Source: Pseudomonas sp. 14P_8.1_Bac3
Lineage (GTDB): Bacteria > Pseudomonadota > Gammaproteobacteria > Pseudomonadales > Pseudomonadaceae
Assembly (NCBI RefSeq): GCF_025466085.1
Contig: NZ_JANLOD010000041.1
Span: forward strand, 78,354 to 142,353
Direction of reading: 5' to 3'
Length of the DNA stretch: 64,000 nucleotides
The notes under the pieces are model-generated. The model saw only the letters and a program-made list of their open reading frames with translations. It had not been told where the DNA came from and did no database searches. Shown here in pieces: positions 50,772-61,121 of this stretch; the first letter of the stretch is position 1; each line of letters starts with the position of its first letter. The position numbers and the translations under genes are program-made.

Positions 50772-51254
50772 ATGAAGTTCTCCTCGATTCTCTTGTTGTC
50801 TCTTGGCCTGGTCAGTGGCTTCGCTTCTGCCGGAGGCACCACCGAAGCAGGTGTGGGCGGCGCATTGGGCGGGGTTTTGGGCTCGGTCGTCGGTCAATCG
50901 TTAGGCGGCAACACAGGTTCGACCATTGGCGCAGCCCTGGGCGGCGCGGGTGGTAGCGCAGTCGGCGCAGACAAACGCAGCCGTGGCGAAGCGGCCATTG
51001 GCGGTGCGTTGGGCGCAGCAGGCGGTAACGTGGTCGGTCGCAGCCTCGGCGGCAGCACCGGCAGCCTGATCGGCTCCGCAGCCGGCGGTGGCGCCGGTGG
51101 CGCGCTGGGTAACTACATGGGCAACAAGAGCGATGAAGACGATGATCGTCGCTCCTATCGCGGCGGTCATGACGACCGCCGCTACTACCGCAAAGGCCAT
51201 CCAGGCCGTGGTCATGCCTATGGACACCGCAAGCATCATCACTATCGCGACTGA
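50772..51254 (+). CDS. Glycine-zipper surface/periplasmic protein with internal duplication
   Basis: The product has 160 residues. Signal peptide MKFSSILLLSLGLVSGFASA, cleaved before GGTTEAG. The body is two copies of a ~38-residue Gly/Ala/Ser block (GGALGGVLGSVVGQSLGGNTG and GGALGAAGGNVVGRSLGGSTG) separated by ADKRSRGEAA. It ends in an Asp-then-Arg/His-rich tail (YYRKGHPGRGHAYGHRKHHHYRD). Glycine zippers pack in membranes or form pores; the His-rich tail could bind metal. TGAGG precedes the ATG. Function unknown. Confidence 0.85.
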   Translation: MKFSSILLLSLGLVSGFASAGGTTEAGVGGALGGVLGSVVGQSLGGNTGSTIGAALGGAGGSAVGADKRSRGEAAIGGALGAAGGNVVGRSLGGSTGSLIGSAAGGGAGGALGNYMGNKSDEDDDRRSYRGGHDDRRYYRKGHPGRGHAYGHRKHHHYRD

Positions 51255-51287
51255 GGCTTGATTGCCTCGTCGACGGGTAGATCAAAC

Positions 51288-51316
51288 AATCGCAGCCTCA
51301 GGGCTGCGATTTTTTT
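51288..51316 (+). terminator. Terminator of the glycine-zipper gene
   Basis: ATCGCAGCC pairs with GGGCTGCGAT around CTCA, followed by a T7 run. Confidence 0.92.
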
Positions 51317-51321
51317 GCCCG

Positions 51322-51741
51322 TCAAACCACCAATCGCTCCAGCGCCCCGCGCAAACCGGCAGGAATCGCCACCGGCTGGTTGGAAAGCCGATCGACGAAC
51401 ACGTGCACGAAACGCCCCGCCGCGCAGGCTTCGTCCTCACCCGCCTTGAACACCGCCAGCTCGTACTGCACCGAACTGTTGCCCAACTTGCCCACGCGCA
51501 CACCGATTTCGATCCGGTCCGGGAAAGCAATGGAAGCAAAGTAATCACACGCCGAACTCACGACAAATCCCACGACATCGCCGTCGTGAATATCCAGGCC
51601 GCCGACCTCGATCAGGTAGGTGTTCACCGCCGTGTCGAAGAAGCTGTAGTAGGTGACGTTGTTGACGTGGCCATAGGCATCGTTGTCGTGCCAGCGGGTG
51701 GTGATGGGCTGGAAGTGTGGGTAGTCGGCGCGTAGAGGCAT
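51322..51741 (-). CDS. Acyl-CoA thioesterase, 4-hydroxybenzoyl-CoA thioesterase family
   Basis: The product has 139 residues of hot-dog fold. The active-site block [27 protein letters not shown] carries the catalytic Asp ([12 protein letters not shown]). The conserved [20 protein letters not shown] follows. It hydrolyses an acyl-CoA; the specific substrate is unknown. It is transcribed from the same strand as the dehydrogenase upstream, with a REPIN between. Confidence 0.92.
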   Translation of the reverse strand: MPLRADYPHFQPITTRWHDNDAYGHVNNVTYYSFFDTAVNTYLIEVGGLDIHDGDVVGFVVSSACDYFASIAFPDRIEIGVRVGKLGNSSVQYELAVFKAGEDEACAAGRFVHVFVDRLSNQPVAIPAGLRGALERLVV

Positions 51742-51792
51742 CGGGGCGGGTTCCTGAGGTTAAGTTGCCAGTCTATGGCGAAACCGTGTTGC

Positions 51793-51862
51793 GATCATCG
51801 CTGGCAAGCCAGCTTCTACAGGACTGCGGGAATTCTGCAGGAGCTGGTTTGCCGGCGAATGC
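51793..51862. repeat. REPIN, variant
   Basis: TCGCTGGCAAGCCAGCTTCTACA faces TGCAGGAGCTGGTTTGCCGGCGA, a variant type with GGCAAGCCAGC arms distinct from the GAGCAAGC type elsewhere in the window. Confidence 0.88.
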
Positions 51863-51883
51863 GTCAGCACAGTCAATTCATCA

Positions 51884-53110
51884 TCAGCGATCAGCAAACC
51901 CCTTCCCCGCCGCTGCCAACTCCCCGATCAACCGCGCCGGCTGCCAGTGATCCCCCTGCCGGGTCTCCAGCGCCAGCAGCCGCTGATGAATATTCGCCAA
52001 TCCCTGCTGATCCGCCCAGGCCATCGGCCCGCCCTTGTCCGCCGGGAAGCCATACCCATTGAGATACACCAGGTCGATGTCATGGGCCGACGCCGCTACA
52101 CCTTCCTGAAGAATCTTTGCCCCCTCATTGACCAAGGCCAGCAGACAGCGCTCCAGGATCTCCTCAGGGCCGATCTCGCGACGCTGGAAGCCCAACCCTT
52201 CGCTGACCTGCAGCACCAGCGCATCCACCTCCACATCGTGCTCGGCCTGACGACTGCCCGGTTCGTAGTGGTAATAACCGTTGCCACTCTTCTGGCCGAA
52301 ACGGCCCAGTTCGCACAAACGGTTATCCACCTGAACCTGTGGCGCATCCTGACCAACGCCTGCCAGTTCCCGGGCACGCCATTGCAGGTCGATGCCGACC
52401 ACATCGAACATGCGAAACGGCCCCATGGCAAAACCGAAGCCCTGCAGCGCCGCGTCGACTTGATGGGGAGAGGCGCCCTCAAGCAGCATTTTGCGCGCTT
52501 CAAGCACATAGGTATTGAGCATGCGGTTGCCGATGAAACCCTCGCAGTTGCCCGACACCACACTGACCTTGCCCATGCGTTTGCCCAGCTCCAGCGCGGC
52601 GTCCAGCACTGCCGGCGCGGTCTGTGCCCCACGAACGATTTCCAGCAATTTCATGATGTGCGCGGGGCTGAAGAAGTGCAGGCCCAGCACTTGTTGCGGA
52701 CGGCGGGTGGCGGCGGCAATCGCGTCGATATCCAGCGCCGACGTGTTGCTCGCCAGAATGGCCTCTGGTTTGAGCAGGCCATCCAGCTCGCGGAAGATTT
52801 TCTGCTTGAGCTCGAGGTTTTCGTAAACCGCTTCAATCACCAGATCGACATCGCGGATCGCGGCGTAATCGGCAGCCGCCGTGACCCGTGCAATACGAGC
52901 ATCCGCCTCGGCTTGATCGATCCGGCCCTGACGCACGTTGTGCGCGCAGGTCTCAGCGACCGTGGCCAGCGCCTGCTCGAGCATCTGCGGATTGTTATCG
53001 ACCCACTGCACCGGAACCCCGGCGTTGGCCAGGCACATGACAATGCCACGGCCCATGGTGCCCGCTCCGATGACGGCGGCGCGCTGAATGTTGAACGGTG
53101 TCTGGCTCAT
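51884..53110 (-). CDS. 3-hydroxyacyl-CoA dehydrogenase
   Basis: The product has 408 residues. NAD motif GAGTMGRGI in AAVIGAGTMGRGIVMCLANAG, the catalytic His in GLHFFSPAHIMKLLEIVRG, and the C-terminal domain start VSGNCEGFIGNRMLNTYVLEARKML. A second C-terminal copy-like part follows (ILERCLLALVNEGAKILQEGVAASAHDIDLVYLNGYGFP), as in the C-terminal domains of FadB. It lacks the hydratase half. The ATG at 53110 starts the family pattern. It may act in fatty-acid or branched-chain catabolism. Confidence 0.92.
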   Translation of the reverse strand: MSQTPFNIQRAAVIGAGTMGRGIVMCLANAGVPVQWVDNNPQMLEQALATVAETCAHNVRQGRIDQAEADARIARVTAAADYAAIRDVDLVIEAVYENLELKQKIFRELDGLLKPEAILASNTSALDIDAIAAATRRPQQVLGLHFFSPAHIMKLLEIVRGAQTAPAVLDAALELGKRMGKVSVVSGNCEGFIGNRMLNTYVLEARKMLLEGASPHQVDAALQGFGFAMGPFRMFDVVGIDLQWRARELAGVGQDAPQVQVDNRLCELGRFGQKSGNGYYHYEPGSRQAEHDVEVDALVLQVSEGLGFQRREIGPEEILERCLLALVNEGAKILQEGVAASAHDIDLVYLNGYGFPADKGGPMAWADQQGLANIHQRLLALETRQGDHWQPARLIGELAAAGKGFADR

Positions 53111-53232
53111 CGTTGTTCTCTTGTTGGCGATCCAAAGACAGTCCCCACCATAGTCAGCCGCCACGTTTTTTTGAAATTTATTCCTGTGATGGGGGACATT
53201 CAGCAGATGGATTTGCCTCAGCTGTCGAGAGG

Positions 53233-53330
53233 TCCCTGTGGGAGCGGGCTTGCTCGCGAAGGCGGTACGTCAGCCAATATCAATGTTGAATGACACTCCG
53301 TATTCGCGAGCAAGCCCGCTCCCACACTGG
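53233..53330. repeat. REPIN
   Basis: CCTGTGGGAGCGGGCTTGCTCGCGA faces TTCGCGAGCAAGCCCGCTCCCACA with a ~50-base spacer. Confidence 0.93.
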
Positions 53331-53336
53331 CTTGGT

Positions 53337-55271
53337 TCAAACGGGAAAATGCGCCGCAGCCCACTGCCGCACATCGCCATAAGGATAATCCTCCAGCGCC
53401 GCGAACCCCGGAATCGACCGCGCCTTGAGCTTGGTGAACAGCGGTACGCTGATCCCGCACAAAAACCGTGTCATACGTTCGGCGGAAGGAACATCGCCCG
53501 TGTGCTGTTCGTGCCTGTGGATAAAATCACCGCACAACGCTTCAAAGTTTTTATCCACTAGCGCCGGCAACTCCGGTGGCGCGGGTAGCCGCGCCACCTG
53601 CCCATGACACACCGAACAGTGCCCGCACTGCTGCGGCGCGTTGTCGTCACCGAAATACTCGGCCAGGCGATAACCCAGGCACCGGTCAGTGGCGAACAGG
53701 TCGAGCATGGCGTGAATCCGCGCGACCTCGGAGCGTTCGTGCCGAGTAAAATAAGCGTGCAGCTCGGCGCTTAACGCCTGAGTGTCGAGGCCGCTTTGCA
53801 GCACGCTGTAAACCTCGGTCATCTGCTTGCTTTCAAGCTCGACCCAGCCCTTCTCCTGGAAATAATCCAGCGCCTTCACCACCCGATTGCGTTCGGCGGA
53901 ATACTGCTCGTACAGCGCGTCGAAATTCACCGTTGCCCAACTCCGGGCACGGGCGGAGGTCTGGATGATCGCTGCCACGAAGTCCCTGCGCTCCCCCTCG
54001 AAACGGGCGAGCAAGGCGTCTGGCTCATGCAGGTACTTGAAACGGTACTCGGCATAATAGGCGTAGCGCGGTGCAATGATTCGGCGCAGCTCCAACTGCA
54101 CCAGCAGGGTCTTGAGCGGCAACTGGCGAATGTTGCTCTGGTCGGCCAACGGCCCCAGCAGAAACTCCCACTGCCCGTCCGGCGCTGCGGCCTGTAGCTC
54201 ATCGAGCACACAGCGGATGCCGTCGCGCTCCGGTGTATCGCCGTAGACGAAATTTTCCAGCACGTTGAGGCTGTCGCGGTTGGCCAGGACCAGGCAGTCC
54301 GAGGGCTGCCCGTCACGCCCGGCACGGCCGATTTCCTGACTGTAGTTCTCGATGGATTTCGGCAAATCGAAATGCACGACGTTGCGGATATCACTCTTGT
54401 CGATGCCCATGCCGAAAGCGATGGTTGCGACGATGCAATTGGACTGCCCGCCCATGAAGCGCTTCTGGATCGCTTCCCGTTGCTCGTGGGGCAAACCGGC
54501 GTGATAGGCCTCGGCCTGAATGCCGTTGCGGCCCAAATGTTCGGCGATGTGCTCGGCGGTTTTCTGCAGGGTGACGTAGACGATGCTCGGCTGGCCGGGA
54601 CGTTCGCTCATCCATTCAACCAGCCGTCGTCGCTTGTCCTGGCCGCGTATCGGCTCGACCAGCAAATTCAGGTTCGGGCGGTAGAAGCCGGTGGTCACCA
54701 CATCTTCCGCGGCGATGGCGAATTTGGCTTCCATGTCCGCGATCACCTTGGGCGTCGCCGTGGCCGTGAGCAACAACGCCTGAGGGATATTGAACTGACG
54801 TTGATAGTCCGGGAGCTTCAGGTAGTCGGGGCGGAAGTTATGACCCCACTCTGAGATGCAATGCGCCTCGTCCACCACCAGCAGCGAGATCGGCACCTGC
54901 TGCAGGAAATTGCGGAAGCGCTCGTTCTTCAGGCGCTCCACGGAAATCATCAGGATCTTCAACTCGCCGGACCTGGCGCGGGCCATTACGTCATTGGCGT
55001 CATCGCGACTTTGCGCGGAATCGATGCTGCCCGCGGCAATGCCATGGCGTTGCAGGAACGCCAATTGATCCTGCATCAACGCCAACAGCGGTGAAACCAC
55101 CAATGTCAGGTGCGGCAGCAACACGGCCGGCAATTGGTAACAAAGGGATTTGCCGGAACCGGTGGGGAAAATCGCCGCCGCCGAGCGCCCGCCAAGCACC
55201 GCACTGATTGCCGCCTCCTGGCCGGGCCGAAACTGTGGATAACCGAAAACCTGTTCCAGGGTGTTGTGCAT
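53337..55271 (-). CDS. recQ: RecQ-like ATP-dependent DNA helicase
   Basis: The product has 644 residues. Helicase motifs: FRPGQEAAI (motif 0), PTGSGKS (Walker A), VVDEAHCISEWGHNFRPDY (DEAH with RecQ loop), TATATP, and QEIGRAGRDG (VI). A RecQ Zn cluster is present in a C..C..C form (QQCGHCSVCHG). The winged-helix part follows, but I do not see a clear HRDC domain at the end. Pseudomonas usually has a longer canonical RecQ elsewhere, so this may be the second copy. It unwinds 3'-to-5' in recombination and repair. Confidence 0.9.
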   Translation of the reverse strand: MHNTLEQVFGYPQFRPGQEAAISAVLGGRSAAAIFPTGSGKSLCYQLPAVLLPHLTLVVSPLLALMQDQLAFLQRHGIAAGSIDSAQSRDDANDVMARARSGELKILMISVERLKNERFRNFLQQVPISLLVVDEAHCISEWGHNFRPDYLKLPDYQRQFNIPQALLLTATATPKVIADMEAKFAIAAEDVVTTGFYRPNLNLLVEPIRGQDKRRRLVEWMSERPGQPSIVYVTLQKTAEHIAEHLGRNGIQAEAYHAGLPHEQREAIQKRFMGGQSNCIVATIAFGMGIDKSDIRNVVHFDLPKSIENYSQEIGRAGRDGQPSDCLVLANRDSLNVLENFVYGDTPERDGIRCVLDELQAAAPDGQWEFLLGPLADQSNIRQLPLKTLLVQLELRRIIAPRYAYYAEYRFKYLHEPDALLARFEGERRDFVAAIIQTSARARSWATVNFDALYEQYSAERNRVVKALDYFQEKGWVELESKQMTEVYSVLQSGLDTQALSAELHAYFTRHERSEVARIHAMLDLFATDRCLGYRLAEYFGDDNAPQQCGHCSVCHGQVARLPAPPELPALVDKNFEALCGDFIHRHEQHTGDVPSAERMTRFLCGISVPLFTKLKARSIPGFAALEDYPYGDVRQWAAAHFPV

Positions 55272-55541
55272 AAGCTGTCACTCCGTTGACCGCTGCGAAG
55301 CCCAAAGCCTAGTCGGCGATCGCAGCGAGTCGAGAAAAGGTCGGGGGCAAAAACGATACGGGATGATACAGCGTCCGCCCGGCGCAGCCTTCGCCACAGG
55401 ATGAAACACACGGGGCACTTTGCCTCCCTGCCGCTCTCCCCCGTTCCGCCGGTAAGGTTCGCCTTCTGGATCAACAACTCCGCGCCCTGTTCATTACGGC
55501 AAGACCGCCGGATGCGCGCGGACATTCATCAAGGAACGAAT

Positions 55542-56565
55542 ATGTTTCAACAACCCGTTTTTTTGCTCGCTCCCGTGCTGGCATTGCCGTTTTTGCTAAG
55601 CGGTTGCCTGACGAATCCCACGCAACCGTCCCTCGACACCACCGCGTTCGAGACCCCGGAATATCAACGGCAACCGGGCCTGGCCGTGATCAATGCGTCC
55701 AGCCTGTATGCCCGCGGCGGCACCGGCCAGGGCGTGGCTGTTGCGCTGATCGACTCCGGCCTGAACAGCGGCTTGCCGGAATTCCGGGGAAGAATCCATG
55801 ATCCGGGTTTCGATTATGTCGAGAACCGTGACGGCACCTTCGACCGGATCGGTCACGGCACCCAGATGGCCGGGATTCTCGCCGCCAACAAGGACGACCA
55901 GGGCATGCACGGCGTCGCCTTCAACGCGCAGCTGGTCCCCTTCCGTTTCGGCGATGACAACGAACCGTTTTTCTTCGATACGGAAATCGCCAAATCCTGG
56001 CAGGCCGGCTTCGACAAGGGGACGCGCATCTTCAACAACTCATGGGCCAATGCCATTCCGGCGACAGAGATCAATGAGGCACGTTACAAACAGGTCATGC
56101 CCGACTCGCTGCAAGCCGCTCGAAAACTGGTCGAGGACGGCGCGGTATTTGTGTTCCCTACGGGTAACGAACTGAAACGGGAACCCTTGGCCGAACCCGG
56201 ATTGCCACTCGCCCTGCCCGAGCTGGAAAAGGGCTGGATCGCGGTGGTTGCATTGAAAAGCGACGGCAGCGCCATCAATGCCAAATCCAACTATTGCGGC
56301 GTGGCGGCAGCCTGGTGCATCGCGGTGCCGGGCGGTGATTCGGGTGCCGGGCAGGGCCTGCTGACCACCGGCAGTGGCGATGGTCAGCGGTGCCTTGGCG
56401 GCCTTGCACAGTCGCTACCCCGGACTCACCGCGCAGCAAGTTCGCGACCGCCTATTGGCAACCGCGAACCGCACCGGGATTTATGCGAACAGCGAAGCCT
56501 ACGGTCGAGGCTTGCTGGATCTTGAAGCGGCTTCGCGCGAGGCTCCGGAATCCGCCCTCGACTGA
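55542..56565 (+). pseudogene. Frameshifted S8 (subtilisin-like) protease lipoprotein
   Basis: The frame starting at 55542 has a lipoprotein signal (ALPFLLSGC, lipobox LSGC), the catalytic Asp in VALIDSGLN and His in GHGTQMAGILA. At about 56376 the frame breaks: the expected GTSMAAPMVSGALAALHSRYPG is seen as TTGSG in one frame and AMVSGALAALHSRYPGLTAQQVRDRLLATANRTG in the next, ending at 56565. Around 11 bases that should encode the catalytic Ser motif are missing. The protein is therefore dead unless the break is a sequencing error. The first frame alone would end at 56525 with an unrelated tail. Confidence 0.8.
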
Positions 56566-56938
56566 CCCCACAGCGGTGTGGACTGCGCCAGCAGGGCTTG
56601 CAACCTGGCGCAGCAACACCGCCACCCGCCGCCAATTCCCTTCAAACAGGTAATGGACATCACGAAACGCCCTACGGCGTCTGACGCACGCGCAACTCAG
56701 GTCGGTAGCGATTCGCCTAACCAACCCGCGGGAAATTTCACCAATGGAGGTTTTGCTGTGTAAAACGCCGAGCGTGTGTAGGGCCATTCCCCAAAAACCA
56801 GTAAAACCCCCTACGAATCCTGTCGATTGCAGCCGTATTGCCGCTGCGCGTCGGTCCCTGCATAGTTTTTCCCGCGGCTGAAAACAGTGCATCGGCCTGC
56901 CGGCGAGACTGCCCGACTCCCCCAAAGGACTGACTTTG
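56566..56938. other. Intergenic region
   Basis: No gene, repeat or terminator is convincing in these 373 bases. It presumably carries the promoter of the small gene at 56939. Confidence 0.5.
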
Positions 56939-57232
56939 ATGAACATGCCCGATCCGCTTACAGCCCGCTATCGCCCCCTTAAAACCAGCTACAGCGACAC
57001 ACCGGTGCTGGTCATCGACACCGAGGCCGAGCCCCACGAGATCCTCGACGCGGCGCACCAACGCATCCGTGCTGCCGGCGACCTGCTTGAAACCTTATAT
57101 TGCCTTTGTTTCAAACAGGCGGACGCCAGCGACATCCCGAACATCATCAGCGCGTTGTACCTGCTGACCCAGGACGGCAACGAACTCCTCGACGTCGCCC
57201 GCCAGCGCCTGCCAAAAATCAGCACGGATTAA
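56939..57232 (+). CDS. Small hypothetical protein of Pseudomonas
   Basis: The product has 97 residues starting MNMPDPLTARYRPLKTSYSDTPVLVIDTEAEPHEIL; the C-terminal half is helical (ILDAAHQRIRAAGDLLETLYCLC, then ALYLLTQDGNELLDVARQRL). The layout is like the DUF3077/DUF6124 type small proteins. AAAGGACTG precedes the ATG. Function unknown. Confidence 0.7.
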   Translation: MNMPDPLTARYRPLKTSYSDTPVLVIDTEAEPHEILDAAHQRIRAAGDLLETLYCLCFKQADASDIPNIISALYLLTQDGNELLDVARQRLPKISTD

Positions 57233-57563
57233 TGCCCAACCAAACCCCCGTGGAAGCTGGCCTGCTCGCGAAGAACGATGACGCGGTGCGCCTGAGTACA
57301 CGCGACATCGAAGACATCCCCCACCCGACTCAGGACGGCTGCGACCTGCTCAAATTCGCCCAACAAGGAATGAAGGGCTCGTGAGTGACGAGGCACGACG
57401 AAACTTTGCTGCCAAGTGCGATGCAACACGTCAACGGGCGCGCTGATGCGGGTTGTTTGGCGCCCCTCGGCATTAACTGACCGGGATAACATCATGAATT
57501 CCATTTGCCAGCGCCCACAAAAAAGCCGCCCCGAAGGGCGGCTTTTTCATTGCAGGAGAAATC
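57233..57563. other. Intergenic region with half REP and terminator
   Basis: A half REP (GGAAGCTGGCCTGCTCGCGAAG near 57251) and the pckA terminator at 57519-57546 are present; otherwise no gene is supported. Confidence 0.6.
57519..57546 (-). terminator. Terminator of pckA
   Basis: AAAAAGCCGCCC pairs with GGGCGGCTTTTT around CGAA. Confidence 0.95.
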
Positions 57564-59105
57564 TTACAACTTCGGCCCTGCAGCCTTGATCGCGTCGCTC
57601 ACTTCAAACTTCTTGAAGTTCTCGACGAACAAACCGGCCAGCGCTTTCGCCGCTTCATCGTAAGCAGCCTTGTCGGCCCAGGTGTTACGCGGGTTCAACA
57701 GGCCAGTCTCAACGCCCGGTACGGTCAATGGCACGTCGAGGTTGATGGTATCGAGGTGTTCGGTTTCAGCACCGATCAACGCGCCGCTCTGGATCGCTGC
57801 GATCACGCCGCGAGTGGTCGGGATGTTGAAGCGTTTGCCGACGCCGTAGCCGCCGCCGGTCCAGCCGGTGTTGACCAGGTAAACCTTCGAGCCGAAGCCA
57901 CGGATGCGCTTGATCAGCAGCTCGGCGTATTCGCCAGCCGGACGCGGGAAGAACGGTGCGCCGAAGCAGGTGGAGAAGGTCGACTTGATGCCGCTGCCGG
58001 AGCCCATTTCGGTCGAGCCCACCAAAGCGGTGTAGCCGGACAGGAAGTGGTAGGCCGCTTGTTCTTCGCTGAGGATGGACACTGGCGGCAGCACGCCGGT
58101 CAGGTCGCAGGTCAGGAAGATCACAGCATTTGGCTCGCCACCGAGGTTTTTCTCGGACCGCTTGGCAACGTGCTCCAGCGGGTAGGCCGCGCGGCTGTTC
58201 TGGGTCAGGCTGACATCGGCGTAGTCGGCGTGCTTGGCGTCATCGATAACGACGTTTTCCAGCACCGCACCGTGCTTGATGGCTTTCCAGATGACTGGCT
58301 CGTTTTTCTCGGACAGGTCGATGCACTTGGCGTAGCAGCCGCCCTCGATGTTGAAGACAACGCCTTCGCCCCAGCCGTGCTCGTCGTCACCGATCAGGTA
58401 ACGGCTTTCGTCGGCGGACAGGGTGGTTTTGCCGGTGCCGGACAGACCGAAGAACAGGGTCACATCGCCCGCTTCGCCAATGTTGGCGGCGCAGTGCATC
58501 GGCAACACGTCGGAGGCCGGCAGCAGGAAGTTTTGCACCGAGAACATGGCTTTCTTCATTTCACCGGCGTAACGCATGCCGGCGATCAGCACTTTCTTCT
58601 GGGCAAAGTTGAGGATCACGCAACCATCAGAGTTGGTGCCATCACGTTCAGGCACGCATTCGAAGTTGGCAACGTTCAGCACCTGCCACTCTTCACGGCC
58701 AGCCGGGTTGTACTGGGCCGGGTTGATGAACAGGCAACGACCGAACAGATTCTGCCAGGCAGTCTGAGTGGTCATCTTCACGGCGAGGTAGTGATCTTCC
58801 GCAGCGCCTACATGCACGTGGGAAACGAAATGCTCTTGCGCATTGTTGAACGCCTCGACACGAGCCCACAGGGCGTCGAACTTGTCGGCCGGGAACTTGC
58901 GGTTGATCGGGCCCCAGGCAATGGCATCCTGGGTGGTCGGCTCTTCGACGATGAAACGATCGACTGGCGAGCGGCCGGTACGGTGACCAGTGCGAACAAC
59001 CAGCGCGCCGGTGTCGGCAAGCTCGCCTTCACCGCGACTCAGGGCTTCTTTAACCAGATCATCGACACTCAGATCGGTGTACACGGCGTTATTGGCTTGC
59101 GTCAT
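57564..59105 (-). CDS. pckA: Phosphoenolpyruvate carboxykinase (ATP)
   Basis: The product has 513 residues. The P-loop is [28 protein letters not shown], with [17 protein letters not shown] before it; substrate site [15 protein letters not shown] and Mn site residues are present. It converts oxaloacetate to PEP for gluconeogenesis, fitting a genus that grows on organic acids. Standard start [21 protein letters not shown]...CTACTAC inverted pair lies just upstream (about 59147-59168), possibly regulatory. Confidence 0.97.
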   Translation of the reverse strand: MTQANNAVYTDLSVDDLVKEALSRGEGELADTGALVVRTGHRTGRSPVDRFIVEEPTTQDAIAWGPINRKFPADKFDALWARVEAFNNAQEHFVSHVHVGAAEDHYLAVKMTTQTAWQNLFGRCLFINPAQYNPAGREEWQVLNVANFECVPERDGTNSDGCVILNFAQKKVLIAGMRYAGEMKKAMFSVQNFLLPASDVLPMHCAANIGEAGDVTLFFGLSGTGKTTLSADESRYLIGDDEHGWGEGVVFNIEGGCYAKCIDLSEKNEPVIWKAIKHGAVLENVVIDDAKHADYADVSLTQNSRAAYPLEHVAKRSEKNLGGEPNAVIFLTCDLTGVLPPVSILSEEQAAYHFLSGYTALVGSTEMGSGSGIKSTFSTCFGAPFFPRPAGEYAELLIKRIRGFGSKVYLVNTGWTGGGYGVGKRFNIPTTRGVIAAIQSGALIGAETEHLDTINLDVPLTVPGVETGLLNPRNTWADKAAYDEAAKALAGLFVENFKKFEVSDAIKAAGPKL

Positions 59106-59283
59106 GAGGTTCCCCGTCGGCCAGTGGCCGAGTGCTCTAAACGTTTTGTAGTAGAAAGTCGTGCACTACTACCGCTAAAAAGTGGGCCGGATTATGCCAG
59201 AAAAGCCCAAAAAGAGTAGGGCCCTCCCGTCGTAACGGCGTTATTCCGGCACTTACCAGTGAATTTACCTGCGCTGAACCGTT

Positions 59284-60186
59284 TTAGTGACGGGTATCTG
59301 ACGGCGTCTCGACGCCTGCACCGGCGAATAATTGAGCGATATCGGCGGCGTCGAACAGGTAACGCTGGTTGCAGAACTGGCAGTCGATCTCGATGTTGCC
59401 ACCGTGTTCGATGACCAGCGCCTGGGCGTCTTCCAGACCCAAACTGACCAGAGCATTGGCAGAACGTTCGCGCGAGCAGCTGCAACGGAAGCGCAATCGC
59501 TGTACATCGAACAGCCGGACCTGCTCTTCGTGGTACAGGCGATGGAGCACGGTTTCGTTGTCCAGGCTGAGCAGTTCATCGGCGGTCAGGGTGCCGCCCA
59601 ATGCAGTGAGATGCTGCCAACTGGCAGCGCGTTCTTCCTCGTCTTTCAGACGGTCGGCGGGCAATTGCTGCAGCAACAAACCACGCGCGCGGCGGCCATC
59701 GGCGTACAGCCAGAAACGTGTGCCGACCTGCTGCGACATGACGAAGTAATTGGTAAAGCACTCCGACAGCGTATCGCCGTCCAGGTCGACGATGCCCTGA
59801 TAGCGCTGGCCCTGGGTCGGGTCGATAGTCAACGCCAGAACGCCGTTGGGCATCAAGTCGGCGAGGGTCGCGTCGGGCGCGATCTGGTCCGCTTCGTAAC
59901 GGGCCAGGCCACGGATTTCGCGCTCACTGGAGCACTCGATCATCAGCAGCGGCACCGGACCATCAGAGCGGGCCTGGAGAATCAGCAAGCCATCGAATTT
60001 CAGGGTGCCAACCAGCAACGACGCCGCTGCCATCAGCTCGCCGAGCAGCTGTGCAACCGGCTCCGGATACGCGTGTTTGGCCAGGACTTCGCTGTAGCTG
60101 CGCTCCAACGAAACCAGCTCGCCGCGGGTGTCGCTGTCATCAAAGATGAAGCGTTGGGTGTAGTCGTTATCCGGTAGATCGGTCAT
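59284..60186 (-). CDS. hslO: Redox-regulated chaperone Hsp33
   Basis: The product has 300 residues. The C-terminal zinc centre has CSC in [16 protein letters not shown] and CQFC in [14 protein letters not shown]. The N-terminal domain begins [28 protein letters not shown]. Under oxidative stress the Cys oxidise, Zn is released and the holdase is activated. Start at 60186. Upstream of pckA on the same strand. Confidence 0.95.
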   Translation of the reverse strand: MTDLPDNDYTQRFIFDDSDTRGELVSLERSYSEVLAKHAYPEPVAQLLGELMAAASLLVGTLKFDGLLILQARSDGPVPLLMIECSSEREIRGLARYEADQIAPDATLADLMPNGVLALTIDPTQGQRYQGIVDLDGDTLSECFTNYFVMSQQVGTRFWLYADGRRARGLLLQQLPADRLKDEEERAASWQHLTALGGTLTADELLSLDNETVLHRLYHEEQVRLFDVQRLRFRCSCSRERSANALVSLGLEDAQALVIEHGGNIEIDCQFCNQRYLFDAADIAQLFAGAGVETPSDTRH

Positions 60187-60287
60187 AGGTCTGGGTATCT
60201 GAAGTAATGACAAAATGATGACAAAACAGGAAAATCATCTCTTCGGCACCGTTTTGGTGCGCGATGTTCAGCCAAGGGAGGCATTTT

Positions 60288-61088
60288 ATGAACAATCCGG
60301 GTTTGTTCCAAGCAAGGTGGAACCTCCGCCGGTTGGCGTTCTGCAATTTCGTGCCTTTGGTACTGCTGGCTTTCTGGTTATGGCCTACGGGCCAGATGCT
60401 GTGTGTGCTTTTCGACGAGTGGCTGTTTCACCTGCTCAACGCGCCACTGGCGAATAACCCGATATGGCTACACATTTGGGCAATTGCAAGTCTGCGACCG
60501 TTCGATGCGGTGGTCGGGGTCATCCTCCTGACCTTATTGATCAAGGGCGACTGGGTGTTCCGGGCTCTTGAAGTGCGCCGGGCATTTTTCGGTTTTCTCG
60601 CGGTGCTGCTGTTGCTGCTGTTTATCCGCATGCTGTTCTCCAAACTCGCCGGTTACATGGGTTGGCAGCACAGCAGTCCGTCAGTGATGATCGACAACGC
60701 CGTCCGCATGAGCGAGTACTTTCCGGCGCTCGAGAAGACGTGGGAATTGAAGGACCGCTCGACCCAGAGTTTTCCGGGCGACCATGCCTCGGTATTGTTG
60801 ATCTGGGCGCTGTTCATGACGGTGTTCAGCCGTACGACGTGGCAGACCTGCGTGATCTGGGGACTGGCGCTGCTGTTCATGATGCCGCGCCTGGTGGCCG
60901 GCGCTCATTGGGGCCAGGACGACTACATCGGTGGCGTGCTGATGGCGGTCTGGGCGCTGGGTTGGGGTTACTACACACCGTTTGCCTACTACGTGTCGGA
61001 GTTTTTCCTGAAGGTGACGGCGCCGGTGTTCGGGCTACTAGGCAAGATGCCGGTGGTTTCACGGATGAGTGTGGTGCGTAGCGCCTGA
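60288..61088 (+). CDS. PAP2-family phosphatase, inner membrane (lipid phosphatase/LpxT-like)
   Basis: The product has 266 residues with about six membrane segments. The PAP2 motifs are K-x6-R (ELKDRSTQ), SFPGDHASVL (as PSGH) and RLVAGAHWGQDDYIGG (as SR-x5-H-x3-D). Such proteins dephosphorylate undecaprenyl pyrophosphate or lipid A-type lipids in the inner membrane; which one is unknown. GGGAGG is just before the ATG at 60288. Confidence 0.88.
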   Translation: MNNPGLFQARWNLRRLAFCNFVPLVLLAFWLWPTGQMLCVLFDEWLFHLLNAPLANNPIWLHIWAIASLRPFDAVVGVILLTLLIKGDWVFRALEVRRAFFGFLAVLLLLLFIRMLFSKLAGYMGWQHSSPSVMIDNAVRMSEYFPALEKTWELKDRSTQSFPGDHASVLLIWALFMTVFSRTTWQTCVIWGLALLFMMPRLVAGAHWGQDDYIGGVLMAVWALGWGYYTPFAYYVSEFFLKVTAPVFGLLGKMPVVSRMSVVRSA

Positions 61089-61121
61089 CTCAGTTCCCTG
61101 CCGGTTGAGTGCGGCGCACTC

